DNA from: Choristocarpus tenellus KU-1152
Lineage: Eukaryota > Phaeophyceae
Assembly (NCBI GenBank): GCA_964200185.2
Contig: CAXNAD020000314.1
Location: forward strand, 1 to 21,953
Direction of reading: 5' to 3'
DNA: 21,953 nt
Positions 9,581 to 19,596 of the stretch are shown piece by piece. The position numbers and the translations under genes are program-made. The notes below the pieces were generated by a model, which saw only the letters and a program-made list of their open reading frames with translations, was not told the DNA's origin and made no database searches. How positions within the stretch are numbered: position 1 is the first letter of the stretch; every line of letters starts with the position of its first letter.

Positions 9581-10622
9581 CTCTTCAGAGCAGTATACCT
9601 ATCCATCTACCCTAAACAGTAGAACAATTCTCAATATGCCCTCAACATACATACATATTTTATTATTATGCCCTCTGATATTTTGCAGATGTGTCAGAGG
9701 AAATACAATGATTAGTCAATTAAATATCAGAGCAATCCCTGAAAAAGTAGCAGTTGTGGTAAATGTGAAGGTCATTCTTCTATCGTCTATTTTTTATTTT
9801 ACTATCAGCTATGCTGCACCACTCCCCTGCCATGCCTCCAACCTAGCTTAGCCCTACACCCCCAGGTGAGCTACTAGGGAAGCATCCCAAGAACCTGACA
9901 GGCTCCCCCTTGCCCATTTCCCTGGTGTCTCCAGCTTAAATCGCATGACGTGTCTATATATGGACATGTACATACTCCATACGGACCACAACAAATTTAA
10001 AATAAACGAGAAATACCAAGGCTTTTCATCTTTTGCAATTTACTCTTATTTTCATAGATAAGGTGATAAGATTGACCTGAGAGTGTTGGAATCTCTATTG
10101 TTTGAAAATTTTCGACAGAAGTCAGGAGAGTCACTACACGCTTTTGAACAAGAAGCCAATTTTGGAACATTTTTTTCAGCATATTCAAAAATACAACACT
10201 GGGCACCTCTCATTTACTTTGCTAAAACTGGAACGGTATTTTACACACCGATACTGACCTACAGGTAGGGTGATATCGAGAATATACTTACTCTAAAAAA
10301 GTAGGAAATTTCAGAACTGTACTTTTTTTTTCAATGTCCAGTTCTTCGTTTGTTGTTATTTGTCTCGTCTTTGTCGCCATCAAGGATTTTTTCGTCATGA
10401 TTCGTCAATAGCTCCTCAACAAGAAGGAAACGCAATGCTGGTGTGCTATTCTCCATCTACAACACACTTGTCATACAATTAATAGGGCCAACACGATGTT
10501 TTGGGTTTAGAGTCTAAGATTGAACACAGAAACAGTTTTTTCTTTGTTGCATGTTAAGGTGCGTGTCAATCTTACCTCCCTGCGTATCAATGTTCTACCA
10601 TGAGTGGGGTTTACAATGATGA
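9581..10622. other. AT-rich spacer
   Basis: This stretch is AT-richer than the flanking gene regions. It contains a 61-codon plus-strand frame (10083-10268, starting MLESLLFENFRQKSG) and an overlapping 69-codon minus-strand frame (9997-10206). Neither resembles a known domain to me, and mutual overlap suggests that at least one is chance. Confidence 0.5.
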
Positions 10623-10799
10623 CTCAAAGTATCTGGGGGGGGGGGTGGCGGCTGTTCATTTGGGGCCTATTTTTCCATGTTGCGATTTTTGGGTGATTTG
10701 GTTGCATGAGTTGGATGGATAATGTAAGTGCACTTCTCCTGGTCAGGGCCCAAATGGACACCCTGGTGTACACCCCTTTCCCCTCCCAGATACTTTGAG
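10623..10799. mobile_element. MITE-like element, copy 1
   Basis: A 177-base unit with perfect 15-base terminal inverted repeats: CTCAAAGTATCTGGG at 10623-10637 and its complement at 10785-10799. The similarity continues inward to a shared CATTTGGGGCC-like block on each side. There is no coding capacity. The same termini and the internal word TTGCGATTT occur in the element at 20787-21045, which supports a dispersed non-autonomous DNA transposon family. No clear target-site duplication was seen. Confidence 0.65.
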
Positions 10800-12737
10800 C
10801 CTGATTTTTACGTTTATTCTGTCTGACTCCTGTTTGGACTATACCTCAACAGTCTAAAACGTTAATTCCTTGTTGTGTGCAGTAACTGCAGGAGGAGCTG
10901 AAGCTGGTCATCATTCTGTTACTACTACATAGTTTGTGTGCTATGTTGTGTACTGAATCTTATAGCTGACCTGACCCCTTTCCCAGACAGACAAGGCCAG
11001 GATGTGAGGCAAGGAAGGGCGTTAACAGTAGTACTAGTTACATAATCCTTTTGGCCCGAAATTCACCCACCTTCAATAGAGCTGGTGACTGTCTGTATCA
11101 CATGATAAACACAATACACACTATCTGACCATTGTTCTGGATACCCGGGGTCTTTTACTTATAATTCATAGGCTGTGGTGATCTCTTCTGCGGTTTGCCT
11201 ATAAACTAACAAACTCGGGCAAGCTCAACATCAACCTGTAACATGGAGGTCATATCAAGAAGTTCTGTGATTCCAAGGCAGATCTCTCTTGTCTCTGGAT
11301 TTTCAAGTCAACTTGCTTGATTGTGGGCACATACATGCAGCATGTATGTGCAAATATATGCATGATGAGTTCTTGTCTATGACTTTGGAAGAAGAGTGGA
11401 ATTTTGGTCTCTGTGGCCTAGTGATCACCTGTTAACATTATGCAGTCCCAATTGGGTTTGGTACTAGGAATCTCCAGTCCACTTCTGATGTATGTGTTCA
11501 ATAGGAGCCTGCAACAAGCCACCCTGTTCTCAGAAGATCGAACTACCTTAGGGGGAAGGATTGCAAAGCCAATACGACTAGAATTTACCCCCTCACTCAG
11601 CGAGATGTGACCAAGATGATGCCTATCGTAGTGTAGCCAACTTTCTTCTATGACACACTCCAAGAAGAGTAAGTTTGGTTGCCCAAATAATGTTGACCAT
11701 ATCCTGGGCAAAGGGGAGGAGAGGCAGAAGACTCAATGTGCTGTGATGCTGTGCACCAAAAACCTCCAACAGCGAGCTGACCCAGCCAAGGTGAAGGTAT
11801 GTTGTCCTGAAGTTAAGCAGGGTGACAGGTGGTGGGAGCAATAATGAGACCAAACCCACCGTCTATGCTGAATGGGAGCATGACTTACCACGTAGATCTG
11901 TGTGCTGTAGACAAGGGAAGGAGCGAGGGAGTGGTTTAAGGGGTGCCTACACAGAAAGTTGGTCCAGCAATACCCACAGCTTTGGCATCCAGCCCCCACA
12001 TACATGATGGAGGAAAATACCTATAGAGCTATTGACATCGAAGTCTTCTGCTGTGCTCTGAGCCATCAACAAGGGCACAACCATCTATTGGAGATAAGCA
12101 TGCAGAGCATGGCTAAGAGCCAACCCATTTGAGAGGTAGGCAAGTTTGGACCCTTTTGCATTCTATGCCATCTTTCTTACCCTGTGCAGTACACTGTACC
12201 CTATTATTTCAATGCTTTATGTGCACAATAGTGGACGCAGAATTCACATTCTCCCTTTCCACACCCATAATGACACCACAATTCGCAAAAGCTCTTTCTG
12301 CAATGTACAAAAGGACACGTTTTTACCTTTCTTAGTCGTCCATTACTCCCATTGATGGACGGTAGGTGCTCCCTGCACTAATTTTGTAGGTTCGAGTGTC
12401 CTCAATACGACATTTATTTTTGCAAGTCCTGTTCTCTCGATTAAGTCTATGTGTCAACCACTGCAGGGCCCGAACTATCCTCCCTTCTATTGCTATCTAT
12501 ACTATACCGCAAACAAACCACGAGACGTGTGCGCTAAGCGATCTCAATCCAAGAGCAATACCCTTTTCCTCGGTATGAAGTATAGACCTTGGTGTTATTC
12601 CCCCTCCAGATCACAGGATTCCTTGCGTTATGATGTGGTATAGCCACAAATTGACAGTATTGGTTATATGATGCTGAGGGTGCATAGCCCGTTGTGCTTG
12701 CCACAGGCAAATGGATAATTGAGACTAAATTGAAGTC
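10800..12737. other. Intergenic spacer upstream of the TFIIIC-subunit gene
   Basis: No gene is recognised. Short overlapping frames on both strands (11418-12007 and 12129-12764) lack known motifs. Holds a strong hairpin at 11327-11351 and possible promoter DNA further right. Confidence 0.5.
11327..11351. repeat. Perfect 11-bp-stem hairpin
   Basis: GCACATACATG (11327-11337) and CATGTATGTGC (11341-11351) are exact reverse complements separated only by CAG. A three-base loop with an 11-pair stem is unusual for random sequence. Confidence 0.85.
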
Positions 12738-12809
12738 TGACGTTGAAGTGATTCGAACCTGCAAAATCCATAATCCGTAACTCTGAGATGAACCCTCATC
12801 TATTAACCA
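12738..12809 (-). other. Degenerate tRNA-Arg(ACG)-like sequence / B-box
   Basis: Read on the minus strand, the order is TA, a four-pair D-stem GATG/CATC around AGGGTT, a loop of the form TTACGGA with ACG at the anticodon position (12776-12778), then GCAGGTTCGAATCA. The last part matches the RNA polymerase III B-box consensus GGTTCGANTCC at 10 of 11 positions (12749-12759). The acceptor stem and most of the T-stem do not pair, so this is not a functional tRNA. It is best read as a decayed tRNA gene or the head of a tRNA-derived SINE. It ends about 215 bases before the TFIIIC-subunit start codon. Confidence 0.45.
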
Positions 12810-13024
12810 TACAAAATGTTGGAAGTTTTGAAGATTATAGAGAATATTAATAATATTTCACCACCAAAACGCCTCACCAACAATATCAGATGTGGCGTTA
12901 GTTTGTTTTTGTAGGTGTTAAGTTTAGTTTAAATAAATAGTACTTCTACTACTCCTTGACTACTACATATACTTTGCAACTTTTAGCAGCGAACACCAAC
13001 TGCATGTGAGACAGTGGACCCATC
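12810..13024 (+). promoter_or_regulatory. Probable promoter / 5' UTR of the TFIIIC-subunit gene
   Basis: AT-rich sequence directly upstream of the start codon, including TTTAAATAAATAG near 12929-12941. No element can be assigned with certainty. The call rests on position only. Confidence 0.35.
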
Positions 13025-13731
13025 ATGTCGGCCTACACAGCTCTGTCAGATGACGATTGCTCTGATCAAGGAACTGCTTTTGATTTGGGAGCCGAGTCGG
13101 ATGAAGATGAAGAGTGGGGCCAAAAGGACGAGGGAGAGACCAAGATAGAAAGGACAACCACAACTCAGAGAACCAAAGCATCTGCCAAACCAGTACTGCC
13201 AGACAACGATTTATCTGAACAGGAGGTCGCACTGAAGGATTTCAGGTTCGACCCAGATTACGATGAAGAGTGGGATGCGGGGGCGAGTGAGGAAGAAGAT
13301 GACGAGAGCGACCTTGAGGAGACTCTGCAAAGGAGGATACGTTCGGTTTCGAAACACAAGCGTGCCAGTCCAGGAAGCTTTAAAAAGAGATCTTCGCAAT
13401 TCCAAATAGATGGCAGCCATATAACAGATTACTCTGCCCGATCAGCAGAATTATATGTCGAGAGCGACTGCTCTGAAGAGAACGATGATGACGACTGGCC
13501 TGAAGGGGACAAGGAGGAGGATGAGGAGAGCGAGTTGGTAGAACCGGTGAAAGGATCTTCTTCTAAACGTAAACGGGATAATCAATCTCGGAAAATTGAT
13601 CGAGGAAGACTCCTTAGCGGGAAAGGTGGATATTCCCTGTCAGACATGGATGACGATGATGATGATGATGACGACGACCTACCTGCTCCTGGGAAGCGGA
13701 TGAAGAAGCCCAAGCAGGGAAGGACTGGAAG
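13025..13731 (+). CDS. GTF3C3: TFIIIC subunit exon 1 (acidic N-terminus)
   Basis: Encodes residues 1-235 plus two bases of codon 236; donor GGAAG|GTGCGA. It is dominated by Asp/Glu/Ser, with three acidic modules each containing an Asp/Glu-rich run ending in Trp (W31, W83, W158), basic patches, and a run of ten Asp encoded by GAT/GAC at 13649-13678. Confidence 0.9.
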
Positions 13732-16700
13732 GTGCGAATTTTCCTTTGGGCTCCTGCGGGTTCCATGAAGCTATGGATGTCTCCAAAATGCCCCTCCCTC
13801 CACCCATACCTCCGTTCTTCCGATGCTCATCTTACTGTCTCCCCTTACCCCCCCCCCTTCCCCCCTTCAAATGCCCAACGTCGACAGGACGGTTGGTAAA
13901 AAGTACCCACCAGAAATTCACCGCCTACTGGGTGAGGCACAGAGCCACTATGTCAATAGGAACACTGAAGGGGCTTGTAAGGCACTCGCTGAGGTTGTTC
14001 GGCAGTGTCCCTCGGTAGGTCCAGGAATTGTGTTTGCTATGTCCTGTCTGTGATGTCAAGGCTCCTATTACTCCTTTGGAATGAACGCCACCCTTTGTTA
14101 AGCCTCTCTGATCCATACATATCCCATCCCCCTTCCTTTACTCTCCTGTTTTGTAGATCCCCGAGCCCTACACACTGTTGGCATTAGTGTATGTTGAGAA
14201 GGGTGAGCACAATTCAGCACTTGTATTCTACAAGCTAGCATGTGTGAGAGACAAGAAGAATGTTGCCCTCCACCAATCTGCGATAAAAGAGGCAATGATT
14301 GTCAAGGATTATCAGGCTGCATACAACCTCCTCAAAGCTGTTGTTCGCGTGGACCCTGGCAACGTTGAATCAGCCATTCACAGGGCTCAGTGCCTGGTGT
14401 CCCTGAACAGACCAAAGCAGGTGAAGCACACCTGGTGCAACCCTCTCCCCTCTCCTGGAGTTGGATTTTTTTTTTTCGAGGGTCGGGTAGCAAGGTATTT
14501 GAATCTCACAAGATCTGAGTAAGTCTTACCGTGTTTTTTCTGGCGGATCCACCAGAATTGGCAATGGGTTTAGGATTGCATAAGAAACCCCTTGTTTCTG
14601 TGAGCAAAAAGGAATTTATTGAATGGAAAATACATGCCAAGGTCCTGGAATGAGTTTTCCTCCTTGCTGGTGGAATAGAGCATTCTGCCCCACTCACTAC
14701 AAATGATATCATCCTTCATCTTGTTGTGAAGTGAGTGGGATATGTTATTGCATTGGTGTGATCCTCTTCTGCCCTATCACTATATATTTTTAGAGGAATG
14801 GTGTTTCATGTATGCAGAAGATTTGCGTGGCCTCTGTCGTTGGGCAAGTTGTTGTTAATATCTCTCAGGAGTTCCTCCGGTGTATATTTTCTGATATTTG
14901 GAGAATCTAGTGCCCAGTACTTTGTGCAGTACAGCCTTAAGGGGTATCCTTGTTTTTGTATTGCATTGTTGTTGCAGGGATGGAAAGCGAGCCTGTTGCT
15001 GTAAGCCAGTGATTTTGGGGGAAGATTTTGTGGATAGATTTCAGGGCTTGTCCAGCACTTCGTTCAACCTTAGCGTAGCTCTTTCAAACTTCTGAGTATG
15101 TGAAAAAATGACATGGAGGCCATTGTGATCTCCCCAATCGAGAAGAGTCTATATATTACAGCAAGAAATTCTACATGATTTCACTTGTACTATCGTCGTC
15201 TGTGAAAGAGAAATAGGTGATATTTTGCCTCCATGTCGTCGTTTTATTTTTTTCCCCCGGGATGTTGCTCCCATTTCATCTCGCTCACGCTCCTTCTATT
15301 TTTTGTTCCATCTACTTTTGTTTTGTTTTGTGTTGCTGGTATCTTATTTAATTGAAGAACAGGCCATCGAGCAGTACCGCAGGCTCTCAAAGAGATTCCC
15401 CCGCAGGCTGGACATCTACCTTGACCTTGCTGAGCAGGTCTCGTGTACCACCCCAACTCAGAACCTCAATGTTCAGCAAGCATTGGCTGCTTGCCTTGGC
15501 AATGCCATTGGGGGTCGCTACCTCAGGCCAGATGTGGCTGCGCTGGCGGCAGGGTGGTCTGTGGTCCCACAAAGCTCCAAGAAGAGTGGTCGTACTAAGG
15601 GACAACGCCCAGTGGATATTTTTAGAGGTGCAAGGGACGCTGCAGTGGCTCTGGTGAGCAGTCTCATGGAGCAGAAGAAGATGTATGACCTGGCGGCCCA
15701 GGTTGTGGTGAGCCTGTTCGCATGGATTGTTGACATGCGCTTGCAGGTGGTGCAAAAGGAAAGGTCCACTTTAGGTCATGGGAATGGTGATATGGGGAGT
15801 AAAGGTCAAGGTGATGATGGTGAGGGTGGAGTTGGCGAAGGGAAGGGGTTGGATGAATCTGCCGGGCAGCAGTTGTGGCTGGGGGGAGGAGAGCGTAGTG
15901 GCGTGACTGGTGAGGAAAATGATGAGGATGCTGAGGAGGAGGAGGATGAAGAGGAAGAGGATGAGGAGGAGGATGGGTTGGAGAAAGACTTGGACAGTGA
16001 GGACAGCGGCAGTGATGGAGTGGGGGACTATGATGTTGGCGGCTTTGCATTTGATGGAGAAGAACCAGGGGGCGAGGAGAGTGATGATGAAGAGGATGGG
16101 GGGAGGATGGGGGGGGCATGGGGGGGGGTGATGACTGCAAAGATGTACTACCTCCCTGCAGTGCTGGTTGTGAATTATGCCATTTGCCAGCTGTGGTTGA
16201 ACAAGAAGGAGGAGGCAGACAAGAATCTGGCTTTCTTGCACAGTGCTGATGCACAAGACTTGGACAAGGGCGACCTCATGTTGAAGGCGGCTGAGGTGAC
16301 CACTGTTGCATCAAGACCTAGGAACCAAGAAATAAGTTTCCATGGGGGAGGTGTCTTCAACCGATGAACAGGACGCGCAACCAACCCGACTCCTCGACGA
16401 GTAAAACTCATATTTGGTGGACATTGTTGTAGCCAGATTGTGTAGGCGAGGAGAGGAGTGATGCAGCCGCGCCATTTTCTACGAGAAGATTGACTGTGTA
16501 CTTGTCTTAATGCAAGTTCAATGCCAAATATAGTACTAAAGGAAGACGTTAAGGAGAAGCAGTGAAAGACATGAAGCGTGTGATCATCTTTCCCATAGAA
16601 GCCTTACTTACTCTGTACATGATTATCTACATGTCCTTGAGAAGATGTACATGTGAATATATATCTTCCATGTACACTTGATATTTCTTATCCACAACTG

Positions 16701-18798
16701 ATCTGAACCTATGCTTTGTTGTTCCCCCTTCCCCCCCTACCCTGTAAAATCTTGCCAAACCTGTTGTAACCATTACCAGGCATACCAGGCTACAAAGCAT
16801 CCAACGGAGGCTGACACCTTCCTTCATAAGGTGGCTGCATCACTTCACCCTCGACGGCGCTTTGCGATGCTCAGCCTGGGTGCTGCTCACCTGGAACGGA
16901 AGGAATATGAGAAGGCTGCCGGGCACTACAAGACTGTTCTCCTAGAACGCCCTGGTCACGAGGCTGCGCTGGTGGGATATGCAGAATCATCTTACTGGCA
17001 GGGCGGTGAAGCAGTTGTGAAGGCAGCAGAGTGCTTCACTGGCGCGGTCCGAGCGATGTTGGAAAGGGCACGGGCTCGAGCAAAGTCCAAAACAGGTGCA
17101 GGGAGTGGAACCATTGCCACTAATCCTGGGGCAAGTGCTGGGACTGGGAGGCAGGGCAGGGCAGAAGACGAAGAGGGTGAGCATGGGGATGAGTTCCAGA
17201 GGCTACAGATTCTAGTACAGTGGGCTATGCTGAGTTGTATAGCTGGGGGGGTAGGAAAGGGGGAGAGATACGTTTGTGTTGCGCTTCCCCTGCTGAGCCA
17301 TGCCCTGGCCCAGATAAAGCAATGCCTGATGACCTCTGTTGCTACAAGCACTCGGTTGACAGGGCAGCATCAGCAGCAGCAGAAGGGAGCAGGTCCCAAG
17401 GTGCAAACAGATGTTTCGTCGCAGGATGTACCTGCAACGCTGTTGCCAGTGGCAGTACCCCTGATCGTTGATGTCGAGAGCTTGCAGCTCGGTGACCTTG
17501 AGAGCAGAGCTCTTGCGATGACAGAGGGATTGTGTGGTTTGCCGAACATGGACATCCGAGCCCGCATGGGACGGCAGTCCCTTTACCACCATGCCTGCCT
17601 GGTTGTGGAGACACTACTAGAGACTGAGAAGCCTGCTGCTGCAAAGGCTGTTGTTGATGCTGTACTGGGTCAGGGTCGCTTCCTGAAGGGTGTTGAGAAG
17701 GAGCGCTTGCAGGCTGTGGCTGATGGCAAGCAGAACATAAGCAGTACCTTTCCATCAGGTGCCTCTGTTGACCGAAATGTGGCAGAGGAGTCCTCATCTG
17801 CAGGACCAATGACAGTGGGGACGGCTGTTACTGGTGTTCAGCAGCCTCCCCCCAAGATCCAAACCCTGGTCCAGTGGTTGCCACCACCGTGGCGCCTTGT
17901 GGAATCTGGTGAAGTTGGTTTTGATCCCCTCATTGGGGGGCGGGAGTGGTACTTGAATGGATCAAGCACAGGTGGTTTGGGCAAGTCAGGCCGTTGGAGG
18001 GGCCCAGATGGTTTCACACGTAAAAGTCGATCACAGGCCCTGCTGGATATGTACAATCTGGAGGGGGACCCGGATGCTGTATGTGCTATTGTTCAGGCCC
18101 TGACCAAAGCTCCCAACCAAAACTCATTGTGGAACCTGATGCATAGAGTGCTGCTGGTCCGAGGAGAGGAGCCAGGGGATTACACAGACAAGGTAGAGGC
18201 ATTGGTGACCCGCCTCCGGGAACGCACGCCGGCGCTGCTACACAAGGCCCATGACAATGCCATGTGGAGCCGACCACGGCATGCCCTGCGACTTTATGCC
18301 CAGGGGCATGCCTCACGGCCAGAGGAACCCTTGCCACTTCTGTGCCTTGCTGCACAGACTCTGCGCATCATGTCCCTCACAGAGATAAGCATTGACGACC
18401 CCAAGCGATGCCTCATGCAAGCATTTGCTTGTCTGCACCGCTACGTTGATCTCCGCAAGGCCCAAGGGTCCATGTGGGAGGCAGAAGGCAAGGTAGCAAA
18501 TGATGAGGTGGAGGCTGATTCCGAGACCGTGGTCAATATCACATGGGCGGCGCTTGAGCAAGAATGTTTCTACAACATGGGTCGAGGTTACCATCAAGTT
18601 GGAATAACACACATGGCTATAGAGTACTACCAGAGGGCTTTGCAGATTGAGGATGAGAGGGGGAGTGAGCTGCGGATGGATGGGGGCCGTGAGGGAGTCA
18701 CAAGGGATGCAGCGTATAATCTGTGCTTGCTGTATCGCAGCCATGGGGCTGTTGCTTTGGCTCGCCAAACCATGTTGAAGTATTTGTCTGTCGGATGA
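13025..18798 (+). CDS. GTF3C3: TFIIIC TPR subunit (GTF3C3/Tfc4-like)
   Basis: This encodes the TPR subunit of TFIIIC, which in yeast and human helps TFIIIC bind tRNA and 5S gene promoters and recruits TFIIIB for RNA polymerase III in the nucleus. Exons are 13025-13731, 13888-14014, 14157-14420, 15363-16295 and 16780-18798. Their sum, 4050 bases, gives 1349 codons plus TGA with all phases compatible. Residues 1-235 are acidic with basic nuclear-localisation-like clusters (KRKR at 181-184, KRMKKPK near 224-230). About 240-400 form four TPR-like repeats (LLGEAQSHYVNRNTEGA; LLALVYVEKGEHNSALVFYK). About 506-620 is a Glu/Asp insert. More TPR-like helices follow (LGAAHLERKEYEKAAGHYK). The C-terminal block has the family pattern ECFYNMGRGYHQVGITHMAI and YNLCLLYRSHGAVALARQTM. 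The start is the first ATG of an open frame with no upstream coding signal. It is longer than the human (about 890) and yeast (about 1025) proteins. Identification rests on family pattern recalled from memory. Confidence 0.92.
13649..13678 (+). repeat. Asp-coding GAT/GAC repeat
   Basis: Ten consecutive Asp codons of mixed GAT and GAC. The mixture shows that the run is not a pure microsatellite, which is compatible with selection on the protein. Confidence 0.9.
13888..14014 (+). CDS. GTF3C3: TFIIIC subunit exon 2 (first TPR)
   Basis: 127 bases; acceptor CGACAG, donor TCG|GTAGGT. The split codon AG|G restores Arg236. It encodes PPEIHRLLGEAQSHYVNRNT followed by EGACKALAEVVRQCPS, a canonical TPR helix pair. 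The intron on the left is 156 bases and the one on the right 142 bases. Confidence 0.9.
14157..14420 (+). CDS. GTF3C3: TFIIIC subunit exon 3 (TPRs)
   Basis: 264 bases, phase 0-0; acceptor TTTTGTAG, donor AAGCAG|GTGAAG. It encodes 88 residues with two complete TPR-like units and the start of a third: IPEPYTLLALVYVEKGEHNS, then KDYQAAYNLLKAVVRVDPGN, then RAQCLVSLNRPKQ, which continues in exon 4. Confidence 0.92.
14421..15362 (+). other. TFIIIC subunit intron 3
   Basis: 942 bases, GTGAAG...GAACAG. Direct joining of RPKQ to AIEQYRRLSKRFP gives a normal TPR, so no exon is needed in between. No repeat or RNA gene was seen. Confidence 0.75.
15363..16295 (+). CDS. GTF3C3: TFIIIC subunit exon 4 (TPR, acidic insert)
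   Basis: 933 bases, phase 0-0. It completes a TPR (AIEQYRRLSKRFPRRLDIYL), continues with helical sequence up to about residue 505 (MRLQVVQKERSTL), then has about 115 residues of Gly-, Glu- and Asp-rich insert, and ends with another TPR-like unit (LPAVLVVNYAICQLWLNKKE). The acceptor was chosen because it alone keeps the frame with exon 3. Confidence 0.88.
16296..16779 (+). other. TFIIIC subunit intron 4
   Basis: 484 bases from GCTGAG|GTGACC to CATTACCAG. Includes short AT-rich inverted repeats around 16615-16680 (several TGTACATG words) but no gene. Confidence 0.75.
16780..18798 (+). CDS. GTF3C3: TFIIIC subunit exon 5 (C-terminal TPR half)
   Basis: 2019 bases, uninterrupted to TGA at 18796-18798. 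After joining, LMLKAAE continues into AYQATKHPTEADTFLHKVAA. TPR-like helices follow, then less conserved Ala/Gly/Gln-rich stretches, then LTKAPNQNSLWNLMHRVLLV, PLPLLCLAAQTLRIMS and the C-terminal block ending in LARQTMLKYLSVG. Human and yeast relatives end in a similar Y-x-L-S-L-I-Y-type helix pair, which supports a complete 3' end. Confidence 0.92.
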   Translation, partial: AYQATKHPTEADTFLHKVAASLHPRRRFAMLSLGAAHLERKEYEKAAGHYKTVLLERPGHEAALVGYAESSYWQGGEAVVKAAECFTGAVRAMLERARARAKSKTGAGSGTIATNPGASAGTGRQGRAEDEEGEHGDEFQRLQILVQWAMLSCIAGGVGKGERYVCVALPLLSHALAQIKQCLMTSVATSTRLTGQHQQQQKGAGPKVQTDVSSQDVPATLLPVAVPLIVDVESLQLGDLESRALAMTEGLCGLPNMDIRARMGRQSLYHHACLVVETLLETEKPAAAKAVVDAVLGQGRFLKGVEKERLQAVADGKQNISSTFPSGASVDRNVAEESSSAGPMTVGTAVTGVQQPPPKIQTLVQWLPPPWRLVESGEVGFDPLIGGREWYLNGSSTGGLGKSGRWRGPDGFTRKSRSQALLDMYNLEGDPDAVCAIVQALTKAPNQNSLWNLMHRVLLVRGEEPGDYTDKVEALVTRLRERTPALLHKAHDNAMWSRPRHALRLYAQGHASRPEEPLPLLCLAAQTLRIMSLTEISIDDPKRCLMQAFACLHRYVDLRKAQGSMWEAEGKVANDEVEADSETVVNITWAALEQECFYNMGRGYHQVGITHMAIEYYQRALQIEDERGSELRMDGGREGVTRDAAYNLCLLYRSHGAVALARQTMLKYLSVG

Positions 18799-19286
18799 CC
18801 TGTTCTTGGGGCAGCCTGATGCCTTGTTGGGATGGTTGGTGATTTGAGCTGCCACGCTGTGTAGTGAGTAGGTTACGGAAAACTGCTGACTTGTCAAGGT
18901 TGGCTGGTGATGCGTTAAAGTGCCAGGTGTAACTGGGGAGTGGTCGTTGCCTTTCCTAGTGAATGTGTTGTAGGGAGCTGGGAGTACAATTGTATCTGTG
19001 AAAGCATGCATGCAAAGAGTGCAAGAGACGAAGCAAGTGGAGGTGAAGTAATGAAGATTTTTTGTTGTGAATTCTTTGTTCTATGTGAGGAATGATTTTG
19101 TCATCCACATGTGTATTGACTAGAGCTTGAGCAAGAAGGTACAGCATGTATGCTTACTCTGTTGTGGTGGAGTGTGCCTGTTACCCTGCCCTTATGAAGG
19201 TGATCTCCATATCCTTAACGCGTGCTTGATTATGCTCTCCTTTCTATGTCAATGTGTGTGTTTAGTGGGAAGGTGCGTCAAGCATC

Positions 19287-19415
19287 GAGATACCACTGTT
19301 CCCCCTCGGCAGATATTCACACAACTGTCTGCCCCGGTGGAAAAGTGTTATCTCAATTTTTGACAAATCGCAAGTTGTGAGATCATTACCTGGCTGGACT
19401 GCTTTCCCAACTTCC
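19287..19415 (+). repeat. Diverged direct repeat, copy 1
   Basis: GAGATACCACTGTT, CACAACTGTCT, CCCCGGTGGAA and TTTTTGACAA occur in the same order and spacing as in copy 2, exactly 310 bases downstream; later parts (CTGCTTTCCCAACTT) are shared after a small deletion. Confidence 0.8.
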
Positions 19416-19596
19416 TACAGCAGAAGGACGAAAGGTCAATGTGAGAGGAGGGTCTGGGGTACGCTTTTGTTAATGGGGAGTGCGAAGATTGAGATGAGAT
19501 GTGGACCGGACCACTCTGGGAGGGCACGCGACTAGTGGGGTGATGTCCCAATGCTTGCGCCAAATAGGTCCCTGTCCTATCGTTTTTTCCAGTATT

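Noticed and set aside
10083-10268. 61-codon frame in AT-rich spacer as a possible small gene
   Set aside because: No domain, no flanking signals, and it overlaps an equally long antisense frame.
12388-12400. Second B-box-like word GGTTCGAGTGTCC on the plus strand
   Set aside because: The position that should pair with the conserved G is G rather than C, and no A-box, D-arm or anticodon loop precedes it at tRNA spacing.
15664-16256. Long minus-strand frames rich in Pro, His and Leu
   Set aside because: They are antisense shadows of the acidic GAG/GAT-rich coding insert of TFIIIC-subunit exon 4.
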